From NCBI GenBank assembly GCA_022925895.1, contig JAKSYS010000021.1:62001-126000 (forward strand): 64,000 bases of DNA, written 5' to 3'. The notes under the pieces are model-generated. The model was not told the origin of the DNA and did not search any database. It saw nothing but the letters and a program-made list of their open reading frames with translations. Shown here piece by piece: positions 9,051-19,900 of this stretch; position 1 is the first letter of the stretch; each line of letters starts with the position of its first letter. Source of the DNA: Fragilaria crotonensis. Its lineage: Eukaryota > Bacillariophyta > Fragilariophyceae > Fragilariales > Fragilariaceae. Made by a program: the position numbers and the translations under genes.

Positions 9051-11671
9051 TTGACGAATCGTTTACTCCTATAAGTCGGCACCGTATCATCAAAAACCAT
9101 CGTTGAACGCGAGTGTGTCTTCAGGTATGCGAAGATATGGAAGGCCTGCTCGAGATGCCCTTGTCGTGCGGATACGAGGTACCGAGACAATATTGAAACA
9201 GGCATTAGGATATCAATCCTCCCGAGCTCACAGATCCACCGCAATATCCCGATTAACCCTTGGAAATAGTTCAACTGCTTGCTCCCTAATTCAGGGGAAA
9301 GGTCAAGATCCGGCCGATAACCACTTGCTAGTGGCGTCCTTACGTTTGGCATAAGCCTCATGTCGGCCTCTGAGAGCTCGCGCTCGACATCTTTGATCGC
9401 CTTCGCCACGTACGACGAAGATTCAAATGCCCACCTTACCTTGTCTGGGTCATCGCTATTCGGGATGCGAAACTTCTTCACGTTTGCCCCAAGATAGGTG
9501 TCCGGCTCCTTTATGCTTCCGGGTTTCAGCGTAAAGCGTTTCCCGAGCGCGTCCATGAAGACGTTCGGGTCGATTCCTTGGAACACAAGATCGTCCACAT
9601 ACGAGATCACGTATTCATAAATGTGGTCTCCGTTCGACTTTTTCGCGCTCCTCATCCAGAGATCGGGGTCGGCTTTTGACGAAATGAACCCAAGCTCTCG
9701 CAAGTTCATTGCAAGATAATCACGGAACGAACGTCCGCTCGAACGCAAACCATACAACGCCTTCGCAATGATAGCCTTTTTTCCATTATATTCGGGGCCA
9801 AGCTGATCTGTGAACTTTGTCCACACCTTCTCTTTGTTAGGCGCAGCTAAATAGGCGTTCTGAATGTCACATGAAAGGACGTCCAAGTCATTAAGCGCTG
9901 CCAAGAGAAAGAATAGTCTGACAGTATCTCTACTGACAACTGATGCGAATGTTTCCTCTTTCGTTGCTTCCGTCATGCTGCCTCTCGCGACCAACCTTGC
10001 CTTCCTGGTCAAGTCCATCTTGATATCGAAGACAAAATATGTTTCGACGAATTGGAATCCAGGTGGTACCTGCGCGTCGTCAGTCTTGAGGAATTCGAAA
10101 GCAGGAAAGACGTTTCGTATCTCCTTCTCAATCGCCTTTTCCCAGAAGTCTGTCCCCGTTCTCTTGTCAATCGCTAATGCTTGGGCTACACTCTTTGGAA
10201 GCTCGAGTCCATATTTGTGAGTTACCGACCAGTATTTGGTTTTCACCTTCTTCAGAAGCCTTTCCCGTTTCTTTAAAACGAAGGGCACCCACCATCGGAA
10301 TGCAGGTTCCTGCGTCAGCTTGTTCGCTACCGCGTAGTCCGCCACTTGTACCGGGTATGAGTCCTTTATGTCAGCAAGGGATACCCAGGTACTTGTGCCG
10401 TCTTTCCATTCGACTAACAGGCGCCATCCGCGAGTTGTACGCTTTGGTTTTGGGCCCGCCTTCGTCGAATAATAAGAATCTTCCTCGGATATCGCATCCG
10501 ATGTCTTCTTGTGATCGATAATTTCCTGCATCAACAGGAGTTGTCGACCATTCTCATCAATCTGAGAATAAATGCACTCGGCGATTAGGTTCGCCATATA
10601 AGTGTCTTCAGTCCCGTCCTCAAAACAAACGATGTATTCTCTCGTGTCAAGGATGGGATTCGGATTCGAGGATCCAATTGGCTTGCCGTCGCTATCACGT
10701 TTCCGACTTTTGACGGTGCCACGAAGCATTTCACCTCCCCTATCGGTGACGATCTGAGCGCTCAAGTATTTATCGAAAGCCTCGGGTGTGTATTCATCAG
10801 CGTCGGCCCGAAGCTTTGCAGCCTCATGTTCGTCAGCGTCATTCACATCCCCGAGTATCTCAACTTGTGGGAGCACATCATTACCTAGCTCCGCAAACAC
10901 CTCGTCGTTAGTCCGATCGTTTCCGATCTTTTCGTCAATCGACTTCAGCAACTCCTCGATATCCTCTCGCATGTCGGCCTTCTCTTCCGGGGTCAGGGAC
11001 CAAACTGTACTTCTCACGATAGGTTTGGCAGATTTTGGAAGGAGGAACACGGCGTCCCCTCCGCCATAGTCTTCTGCTGGCCCAAGCCAGCATGCCAATT
11101 TCCTCTCGTTGTCGCTATCAAGAAAAGCCACGACTTCATACCAGCCGTGCATGATGTACAGAGAGATGTCTGGCGTCCAACCGTGTACCTGTTCAAAGGC
11201 GCTCCTGCCATTCAGGTCCGGATGTGAACCAGCAACAAAGGATCGGATCCTCGCGCATAAGTTCACCAAATAGTTCCAAAGCCGCCTCGGCGATTTCATT
11301 TTATCCTGTAACCTCCGTACCATCCTTTTTAATTCCCTTATGTCCAACTCAGCCTTGTTCTGGAATGGCGAATGGGGTTCGGTATACTTCGGATCGATTG
11401 AGTATTTCCGGATCCGTTTCTTCCATTCCCGCCACCCCTCCATTGTCGTGTCGTTGTCGCAAAGCAATGTCTCAGGAATTCCAACCTTTTTAACGAAATC
11501 GTCGAGCGCATAAATTGATTCGTTCTTCCTCTCCATCGGGTATACCTTCGCGAATCCACGGCCGTTTCCAATCACGTGGGCGTACCTTTGGGACTCCAGA
11601 GAAAGCACCTTGGGCTCCATTATGTCCGCATAAAACATCCCACCCATTCGCGGATAGCGTAGGTGCGCCAT
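8966..11671 (-). pseudogene. Element C Pol: integrase core, chromodomain-like linker and RT
   Basis: A 901-codon open frame. The integrase catalytic triad is visible: Asp in FYADIME (about residue 15), Asp in LLCDNDT (about 73), Glu in PFQNKAELDIREL (about 107). After an acidic linker comes TRGWRLLVEWKDGTSTWVSL (about 405-430), a chromodomain-like strand pattern. The RT then shows DKRTGTDFWEKAIEKEIRNV, FDIKMDLTRKARLVARGS, LSCDIQNAYLAAP, KALYGLRSSG and catalytic SYVDDLVFQG (about 690). It ends shortly before RNase H by a frameshift. It would copy and integrate the element, but the break from protease upstream and RNase H downstream suggests inactivity. Confidence 0.9.
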
Positions 11672-12611
11672 TTGCGTTTTGAATCGCCGCGTTGCTGGGT
11701 TTGGTATGGATCGAACCCCTTTTTTGTGTCGTCACATTAAGGGTTTTCTTCGCTGTCTCGATCCCAACCAACCATCGCTTGGCGACATTCTCGGGTGTCA
11801 CTTCCGAAGTCACATCACCGGTTCGAATTGCATACACCTTTGTATCCGCTTCGTACGTTGTCAGTGCGGCGACACGTCTCAGTATAGGGTCGTTGTCGAG
11901 CGTTCCGACTTCGTTCGCGGTCTCGATCTCAAACAAAGATTGTGTAGCTTCGAGGGTTCTTATGCAACTTTTGATTCTATGTTTATCGGACTTGGATCTG
12001 AGGACTTTTAAGCGCCGAGCTCGTAAAGTTGAAATTGTAGAATCGTCCGTCTTGGAATCCTCCTCCACGAGCGAGAGCGCGAAGTTACTAGGAATCCATT
12101 CGACGTCAGACGTCAGTTCGACATGGAGTGCGACATCGTCGAGTTCGGCTTGTGTCGGCAGTCGCGTGGTAAAACCAGCAATAACGCCTTCGAGGTCAAA
12201 AGGAATGGTCAAGGGCTCAGAGGGTACATGAAGACCGAAGATCGAGTCGGGGGCATACTGTCTATGTCGTTCGTCGACATGCACATCATTGTCTCGTAAT
12301 TGGTTCGGAGAGAGGAGGGAGAAGCTTAGTGATTCACCGAAGAAAAGTGCCTCATTGATAATCAGAACAAATGTGGCGTTAGAAGTTGGACAGTCATATG
12401 CCGTTGCCACTGTTGCGATTGGTACCGTCTTTGATGGGTAATCAGGCGAGTACGCTTCAACCGTCGCGTTTCGCCCCGAGTATTCCAAGACGACGCAGTT
12501 GCCTCCAGCGACGCATGTGTCGGCGTGAGAATCCATTTCACACCTTCCCGCGCGATGGTCGCCTTTAGTGATCGCGTCATAGTCTACGGCATACACAGCC
12601 CTTGATACCAT
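11490..12611 (-). pseudogene. Element C protease and integrase N-terminal region
   Basis: This frame begins after the gag stop and carries EMDSHADTCVAGGN (about residues 25-38), the place of the aspartic protease D-S/T-G motif, followed by a beta-rich stretch ending LSFSLLSPNQLRDNDVHV. A later block, ENVAKRWLVGIETAKKTLNVTTQKRG, is shared with element E just before its integrase core. Frame is lost near 11640, where the integrase core ORF (from 11671) takes over. The codon TGA at 12630-12632 lies in the same frame upstream, joining this frame to the end of gag. Confidence 0.8.
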
Positions 12612-12629
12612 CGCGACAGTGTGTTCATG

Positions 12630-12632
12630 TCA
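12630..12632 (-). other. In-frame UGA between gag and pol of element C
   Basis: Reading the minus strand, the end of gag (NKKKAKKDSA) is followed by TGA then CAT GAA CAC, and the same frame runs on into the protease. Element E has the same arrangement at 46839-46841 with TGA CGG. In both the base after the stop is C, a context known to favour readthrough of UGA in eukaryotes. Readthrough itself is inferred. Confidence 0.6.
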
Positions 12633-12917
12633 GGCACTGTCCTTCTTCGCCTTCTTCTTATTGTGCGCACCGCGGCCGAATTCTTTTCCGGCAGCGTCGT
12701 CAGCGCTCGAATCGTCTTCGTCCTCGTCACTCGTCCTTCTCCTTTTTCTTATCCACCTCCTTTAGCACATCTTTAATCTGCTTCTTAAGGGCTGCCACTG
12801 ACCTCTTCTTCCCTTCGATTTCTTGCCGTCCTTATCCTTATTCCATGTTCTGAGCTGATCTTGCTGCTCTTGGGTGAGGAGGCGATAGATCTTCGGGGAT
12901 ACCACTTGTTCTCCAAC

Positions 12918-14018
12918 TTAAAGTTCTTTGGAAGTTTCCTCCTTTTCCCTTCTGGTCGGATTTTCTCCGCCGCTCTTCAATCCAGAGATGTTCCGCTCCT
13001 TACTCTTCTCAAGGGTAGCTCGATTTTCGACTGTCGTGGATAAGTACTGCTGACAGAGCTGAAAGTCATTCAACAGCTTCACATCGCCCAGCACAACCGA
13101 AACGGCCGATTCCAATTTTGGATCGGTAATACCCTTTAAGAAATCTGCAACCTTTTTAGATTCCGGGACGGCCTCTGAGGGATCGCAATCAAGAATCTCG
13201 TTATGAGCTGTCTGATGGGTATTGATGAAGTCCTGGAATTTGTATTGGCGACGTGAACCCGAGTAAACGGCGTTGGAGATTGACGCATACGCTTTGTTCT
13301 TGCGCGTAATCTTTGATGCCGTTCCCTCGCACTGTGTCTTTAAAGCCAAGTACGCCCTCCTCCCATCTTGAGACCTCTCGAATTTCTTAATGTACGACCA
13401 TCCCTCACCGTTAACAGTAAACGACTTTAACTCGCGATAGAATCGGGGGTTATCGATGTCGTAATGCCTCCCCCGGAAAATAGTCGCCTCAATAAGGTAT
13501 TCGGTTGGTGTACCGAAGTTTGCGGGAATCAGGGGTTCATCTGGATTATCTCTCTCATTTCTAGCCAAGTAGATAAGAGGGATCTTTGCGGCACCCACGA
13601 TCTGACGGAGGTAGTTCTGGAACGATTCGTTCCAGAGAGCCCACCCGGTAAGCTTTTTCAAAGCGTCCGGCTTCGATGCATCCTCATCCTTGGCGGCGTC
13701 TTTAAGCTCATTGTACTCCTGACATTTTGCCGTGAAGATCGCGACGTCTTCACCTGTGAAGTCATCAGCGTCTGCATCAAGTCCGGTGCGCTTCCTTTCA
13801 TCTGCCCAGAAACGAAGTCCCTTCAAATTCTTTAACGCCATGAATGGCATGTTGATTTGGGCCATGTTCCTAGGTGGATTCCTCGCGACCGAAGTCGCCA
13901 TCGAGTTCAACTCCGACTCTGTTGCAAGCAACAAGTCGTCTGGTGAGTTAAATCCTTGGCTTATAAGGTATCGGATGGTTTGGGCATTGAAGCCACAGAG
14001 CTCGAGGGCATTCTCCAT
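12918..14018 (-). pseudogene. Element C Gag
   Basis: A 366-codon frame starting ATG at 14018, about 410 bases inside the 5' LTR. The N-terminal 45 residues (GFNAQTIRYLISQGF...LLLATESELNSMA) look like a small SAM or helix-hairpin-helix type domain, shared with element E Gag. The middle part has the aromatic-rich helical pattern of Copia capsids (FQNYLRQIVGAAKIPLIYL, FERSQDGRRAYLALKTQCEG). No CCHC zinc knuckle is seen. The C-terminal basic part (IYRLLTQEQQDQLRTW ... NKKKAKKDSA, 12917-12633) continues in other frames, so at least two indels occur after 12918. Confidence 0.8.
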
Positions 14019-14429
14019 TGTGGTTAGTGGTCAAATAGCGCAAAAGCTCAAAAGTCGAAGAAGTGTGCAAACAAACAAGGTATAGTGAGAGAGAAGCGAA
14101 TCTTATAAATGTCGATTTATATGTGACAACGGACGTGAAGATCATGTGACTTGCCATTCTTAGAAGAAGAGTCACCTCAAGCCGGTTTCTTATTGGCTGT
14201 TATTGGTGTATTCGATATATGCCTTATATGATGCCCAAAAATTAGTGGGGCATATGATAGGCAATCGAGTCCTTTCGAGTTACTTTACTCGTCTGAATCA
14301 AATCTCAACAATCCTGCTCAAGATCGGATCCATCATATTGACCATGATGGACCAATCGGTCGTAGTTCTTCAATCACAAACGACCAGATAGCGCCATCTT
14401 TATCCATTGAGCTGTTGGGTCTGATAAAC
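14019..14429 (-). other. Element C leader between 5' LTR and gag
   Basis: Untranslated leader of about 410 bases. It starts at the PBS next to the LTR and holds no convincing ORF. Confidence 0.7.
14416..14429 (-). promoter_or_regulatory. Primer-binding site of element C
   Basis: On the minus strand GTTTATCAGACCCA directly follows the 5' LTR. Element E has the same 14 bases directly after its 5' LTR (45091-45104). The site does not start with TGG, so it is not complementary to a tRNA 3' CCA end. It looks like the complement of an anticodon arm, as in Drosophila copia and yeast Ty5, which use a cleaved half-tRNA. The exact tRNA is not determined. Confidence 0.65.
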
Positions 14430-14617
14430 TGTTAATTCCACGTGATGATCAAATATTGATAAGCATGTCAAAGATATCTATAGTTAAACCGACCAATCAC
14501 TGGAATGTGTGCACCTTTCCTGACCTCCGTAGTTTATACTGTCGTTCGTACTACTGTCCAATAATCATATTGTCGTACCGATGCCCATATACCAATACGC
14601 CACATGTGATATTAACA
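14430..14617 (-). repeat. 5' LTR of element C (188 bp)
   Basis: Identical by eye to the LTR at 8134-8321. It is followed on the plus side by the right target copy TTGGC (14618-14622). Confidence 0.95.
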
Positions 14618-14716
14618 TTGGCACTAAACACTGGCGCGAATCATCCCAGCGCCTACCTACAATCCCATCTGTCCCAATGATTGACAATGAAGCAACTGTT
14701 CAAATTGCCAAGAATG
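14618..14716 (+). pseudogene. D-type Copia RNase H fragment, continuation after element C
   Basis: Continues the fragment of 7483-8133. It matches element D at 43735-43830 (PSVPMIDNEATVQIAKNG block, with the RNase H Asp in MIDNEA). The match ends abruptly at about 14716; the remaining 220 bases of the pol gene and the LTR are not found nearby, so the fragment was truncated by the following unit or by deletion. Confidence 0.8.
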
Positions 14717-15432
14717 GGTCTACAGGATTTTGTACACCTGTGTTTGCCAGACATCGCACACCTTATGGTAAACACGCACGGGACGATTCGCCTGTTCCAC
14801 CATTTTCACCACGACGCAGACGACGGGCTAAACGACGGAACGAACGCCTTATGGGCACTACTAGGCGGCAGCGGAATTGCAGCCGCCATGGCGGTTGACT
14901 ATTTGATGGCCTCTATTTTGTTATGAATTCGATAAATTTGGTATAATCTAGCTTTAATTTAGCCAGATATTGAACATAGATGGTCTAAATGCAACATAAC
15001 TAGTGGTAATACACATATAGTGTGCAGATTCTCAATTTCTATCTTTGTTATGACAAACTTTGCATAATTCACATGTTTGTTACTCATTTTTTAATATTTA
15101 GACACACCATGTCCATTTATATATCTAATTTTGAATGATGTTTCTTCACAATACTGTGTCAGAATACCATTTTTGGTTGTTTTTTAATCCACTTTTGCTT
15201 TCCACCTTAAGCAAAAAAATACTTTGTTTTTTGTAATCCGCTTTTTGACTTTGATAATGGGCAATCAAAAAGCATTTGTCGAAATCGAAACCATTGAATT
15301 TCCAACATACATTTTCCATCGCTCGGCTTTGTCGTTTTGTTTTGGCGTAGCAAAAACTTCCCTTTGTTTATTTCTTGATACAAAACAGTTAATTATCATC
15401 ATCACCCTTCTTGTCGGTCAACAACAAGTTGT
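14717..15432. other. Non-coding stretch before the transposase gene
   Basis: AT-rich sequence without a supported gene. It may be the 5' untranslated end of the transposon that carries the transposase gene at 15433-18738; a CACTACTAGGCGGCAG string at about 14859 could be a CACTA-type terminus, but no matching inverted end was found. Confidence 0.4.
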
Positions 15433-18400
15433 ATGTCTTCGCGTTCTTGCACTCCAGCCCATTTGGTTTGTTGTTTGGGTTGCCATAAAACTTTCAAGAG
15501 ACTTTCCACTCACATATCTCAGAACGAGGGGTGTCGCGCTCATTATACATCCACGGCGTCCAATTGGAAGTCAACTACTGTGCAGATTGGACATGAGAAC
15601 GAGACAACTGATGTCCACCAGCCAAGAAACAATTCAGCAAATTTCCACAACGAAGAAAGAGCACAAGGTAGTATTACTGCTGCCCATGGTTTGATACAAA
15701 CGTCATCATCTTTTCCAAATAGAGGGAAGGGCACCGCTGCTGAAGGAAACATATTCATTGACAATGCTGTAGATGAAATGGCTGACATCGATGACAACAA
15801 ATTATGTGCATTTGATGACGTGCTTCCATGTGAGGAGGCAGCGGATAACAATCACAGCAATCATCCAGAAGGTGCTCCCGATAGGCGCCTTCTGGATTTG
15901 TACCAAGAAATGCAGGAATTGCAATCAAATCTGCTGGGTCTTGACAGGTTTTCTGTTGAAGAAAAGGTTCATATAGAATTACTGAATGTACTAAAGGAGT
16001 TAAGGGCCCCGATGAAGGCATTCACCCATATTCTGAATTGGGCAGCAAAAGCAAACAACAAGGGTCATTTTTTTTAAAGTGGACTGCCAACCATCTTGGG
16101 AGAAAGTTGTGCAAAACTTGAACTGTCGGTACAACATGAAGGGATTAACCCCAAAGGAGATGCTGCTATACCTTCCGTATTCAAGGAGGGTAGTGCCAAT
16201 GATTTATTTTGATGCGCGGCAAGTCTTCTCATCCCTTCTTTCTTGTCCTTTGCTGAACCGCAATGAAAACTACTTGTTTGATTCTCCGGCAAAGGACCCC
16301 TTTGTTGCTCCTTCGAAGTCGACTCACATTGGTGATATCAACACCGGCCGTTGTTACCGTAAGACTTATGATGCGCTTGTTAAAAAAAGGATGTTGACAT
16401 GATTTTACCAGCAATAATGGCCATGGACAAGACGCAGGTTGACACCTACGGGCGGCTTCAGATGGAACCCATGACCATCTCTCATGGCCTTACAAACACA
16501 GCGTTCGCTCGAAGCATACAGCAATGCGAATTCTTGGTTACATTTGTCATAGCCCAGCTCCAAACAGGGTGCTGTTATTGTCAGTGCCCCACCAACAGAC
16601 CACCCTCCTGGCACTGTTATTGGTCGCATTCCCCTGAAGCCAATCCCAGATGTTACGTGGTCAACATACCTTCTTAATGAGATGCACATGCAGATAGAAT
16701 TCATCCTGGAAGAATCGGGATTCCTCGACTTGCAACACAATGGATTCCATTGGATGCTACATTACAACAACAAAATCTTTCCTATCGTGCATCATCCTTA
16801 CGTTCCCTTCATCATTGGCGATACCGAAGGTCACAATCGCCTCTGTGGGCATTATACTGCCCGTTTCTCAAAGATCAAGCAACTTTGTTATGCCTGCGAA
16901 TGCCCAACTCTTGAATCAGGGTACTCGAAGGCAAAGTATTGTCATCGGAAACCCGCAGTTATCAATAGGTTAGTGAGGTCTGGAAACGTGCGGGGACTCC
17001 AAGGGATGTCTCAGAATTATCTGAGCAATGGCTTTAACAAGGTTTGCTTTGGCCTTCACAATGACAGGGGGATATTTGGCACGTGATCACTGGATGTCTG
17101 TTGGTCAAGTTGTTTGCACTCCATACAACGGAGTTCAGGCGGATATTCGCACCGCCCAGTCTGAAGAAGAAGCCAAAAAAGAAGCCAACAAAAAAGTCAA
17201 TGAAGGCTTCCATGGACACGGACATGATCACCGTTGATGAGCGGAAATTTTACCATGAGGATCACATCTCCGATTGGATATTGGTCGTGTCGTCACTCCT
17301 CCAGTGGCACCAGTGGATAAAGCAACCCACGATACAAAGGCATTAAGTCGCAAGGTCACAGTACGCTCTGCAATGGCTCATGCATTTGGTTGCAGATGTG
17401 GCGCCCAGGCCCAAAAAAATGGGGAACAACACAATCAAAACTCATTTGGTGCTGCACTTATGTGAGGATATATTGGACCACGGTGTTCCTGATAACGTAA
17501 ACAGCGTGTACGCAGAGTCTTCCCACATACCAATGTCAAAGCTAACATCTCGCAACACACAGAAAAGGGCGAAAACTTTCACAAAGCAAGCTGCAGAGCG
17601 CCTTGTAGAGAACCTTGCCATATCATTGGCATGGTGCGATATGGAATGTGATGTTTGCTCAGAGACCATTGGAGGACCCCCTCAAGAACAAGAAGCAGGC
17701 ACTGGAAAGCTCAACGCTGTCGGGCAGAAGATTCACCATCTCATGGAGCGCTGGTGACGTGCACCCAGTTTTGTCGTGGAATCGCAAGTATGTGAAAGAT
17801 AATCCAAGAGGTGACACTTTGTTGCCTAGTGCGATGCAGTATCTCGCTCAGTACTGCTTGCCGCACATTGTGGACGGTAAGCTTCCGTGTCACACAGAAT
17901 ATATCTGCAGTGAAGGACAGAAGTACAGAGCTCATCCGAACATTTATGATGGCAAAGCTTGGCATGACCACGCAATGGTCACCTGGCATGGTTATGAATA
18001 TCCTCTGCCAGCGCTCATCCACACTTTTGTTGACCTTTGCGGTCTTCCCCCCAGAGAAAGGATTATCCTCCGAGAAACAGGCAGCCACCCATCAACGCTG
18101 GAGTATACGCACTCATACATTCCTTTGATGCCATGAATGAGAAAGCAACAAGAAGGCCCTCAAATGTCATGATAGGGCGGTACAAGCTTCGTTGCAACAA
18201 CCAGGATGGTACCCCAACCTTGTACCTGGTTGGGGTACACAACCTTGTTGCACCAACAATAGGAATTCGTGACATGGACTCCGGAGCTTCTCGCAATGAT
18301 GATCATTTCTTGTTTCTGTTCCGAAGAAAAGAAGAGTGGGCGTTGTCGTGGGACTCTATGATCGGGAGCTGCTACACTTCCAGAGATTCACCATCCATTG

Positions 18401-18738
18401 AAGAAGCTTACGAGGTAGCTGCTGTCGATGACGATGACGATGACAACGACGATGATGATTACAACAACGAAGACGACGACAACAATGACGACGACAATGA
18501 TGACGACAACAACGATGATGAAGATGACAACGACAACAAGGATGGCGACGACAACGAGGATGGTGATGACAGCAATGGCGATGGCAGCAATGGCGATGGC
18601 AGCGATGGCAATGGCAGCGATGACAACGGCGGTGATGGCGATGGCAGCGATGGTGAAGTTCGTGATGATGTCAGCAGGAGGGAGGATCATGCTACACTGC
18701 AACCAAGAAGGAAGAAGCACCGAAGGCAGGTTCTGTAA
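15433..18738 (+). pseudogene. CACTA/Plavaka-type DDE transposase, degenerate
   Basis: Pieces in several frames line up with one transposase. First comes a Cys/His finger, CLGCHKTFKRLSTHISQNEGC, near the N-terminus (15433-16077); then PSWEKVVQNL and LPAIMAMDKTQVDTYGRLQMEP (about 16400-16460), with the Asp expected for DDE element 1; then YVPFIIGDTEGHNRLCGHY and the Cys pairs of CYACECP (about 16800-16915), the second Asp region; then HNDRGIFGT (about 17060). A later part (17615-18136) has WHDHAMVTWHGYEYPLPALIHTFVDL. The last frame (from about 18090 to 18738) covers YKLRCNN...YLVGVHNLVAPTIGI and an Asp/Asn/Gly tail. At least five frameshifts or stops are present, so it is a pseudogene. The family call is by motif recall and not by search. 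Confidence 0.65.
18424..18660 (+). repeat. GAY/AAY-rich microsatellite coding an acidic tail
   Basis: Repeated GATGACGAC, AACAACGAT and GATGGCAGC units encode a run of Asp, Asn, Gly and Ser at the end of the transposase frame. Such tracts expand by slippage; opposite-strand open frames over it are artefacts. Confidence 0.8.
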
Positions 18739-19900
18739 GCTAGTATCCATATACCAGTACTAGCTAGCTACTTGTTGTAGAGCACCACAATATCACCACT
18801 GTTTTCTCCTTGGAGTTCTGTACACTCCACCAACATCTAGGTCCCCGGCTGTAATCGGCACGTGTATCATTCCAAAATTTCCTTGAGGGTATCTACACAT
18901 CCTCAACCTCATTCTGTGAGTTCATGTCTGTGATTGATGGTTCTAACAATACAAACAACATGAAATGACTGGCTTCTATTTTCAATAATCTGTTGTGAAT
19001 ATTTCCATTAGATAAAAAGCTAACTTGCTTGGAAGTCCTGGTTGTGGAGACAGAGTTATAAAGGTTTATTCGAGGTGATGGGGCGACAAATAAGGGCTCT
19101 GAAACGACAAATTAGTTAAAATAAATTAGTAGGAGTGTTATATTTTGCGATAGACTAATTGTGAGATGTATAAAACATGCAGGAAATGAAATTGGAACGA
19201 CCGAATGAGAGCCCTGAAGCTGCACTTTCCTTGTTCTTTCTGTTCTCTGGTTGTTCCTTGATTGTTCTTTGTTAGTTCTTCAGAATCCCTTGGTAGAATG
19301 ATTTGTTGAAAGATACTGAATCCCAGATAAATATAATGAAATATAAAGCATGTAAATGTAGATTTGATGATGCACCAGTTTGTGTTCTCTTTTGAGGTTG
19401 GCTGGTGATTGTGCTTCCCATTTATGTGTCCGCGGAACATTCGACAATGACCGAAGAACAATGACTCAAACACTTACGAGAACGCGAACGAGAAGCGTGA
19501 CTCAATCGTGCAAAAGAGAACCAAACCGTGACTCACAGAAACTTTGGTTGACAAACGGACGGAAGGAGAGGTAGAGTATGATCCACGACGGTAGACGCCC
19601 ATACTGTAGCTTTTCTTTTAAGTTACCGCCGGGTACTGGAATATTTTGTTCCAGTAGCCCCGCGGAGAGTTACTGACCGTCGAATATTTTGTTCGAGTAG
19701 CCCCGCGGAAACGGAGGACTGGCCGTGGACCGCGGACCCTCAGAAACAGCGTGACCGCGGGGCACTGGAATATTCACACACAATGCAGTGTGTAAATTGG
19801 TGATTGTTGCATCCTCAGAAGGTCCGTCTCAATCACAAATGTTCTGCCTTGTCCTTGTCTAATCATGAGTTCTTTCAGATTTCTAATTGGGCTTCTGGGA
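18739..19900. other. Non-coding stretch with two short hairpins
   Basis: No supported gene. At 19635-19710 two similar units carry hairpins: TACTGGAA/TTCCAGTA around ATTTTG, and CGAA/TTCG around TATTTTG. Each is followed by AGTAGCCCCGCGGA, and a third partial unit lies near 19760. The stems differ by matched changes on both arms. A partial unit of the 185-bp repeat seems to start about 19820. Confidence 0.5.

Larger units (their letters stand above)
8134..14617 (-). mobile_element. Element C: Ty1/Copia retrotransposon, full-length, minus strand
   Basis: 6484 bp bounded by two identical 188-bp LTRs and a near-perfect 5-bp target duplication. In minus-strand order it has 5' LTR (14430-14617), PBS, gag (14018-12918), an in-frame UGA (12630-12632), protease, integrase, chromodomain-like linker, RT, RNase H, PPT and 3' LTR (8134-8321). 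Identical LTRs imply a recent insertion, yet gag and pol carry several single-base frameshifts. Either a defective copy was mobilised in trans, or some indels are assembly errors: one, in the LWFSKRQNTVE block, is a single A missing from an A-run. It is inserted in the RNase H of a D-type Copia fragment. Confidence 0.95.

Noticed and set aside
14717-15432. Terminal inverted repeat of the CACTA-type element at the CACTAC string near 14859
   Set aside because: No inverse TAGTG partner with matching flank was found on the right side, so the end is not supported.
18388-18750. 120-aa minus-strand ORF rich in Ile and Val, membrane-like
   Set aside because: It is the complement of the GAY/AAY microsatellite; the apparent hydrophobic helices are an artefact of reading it backwards.
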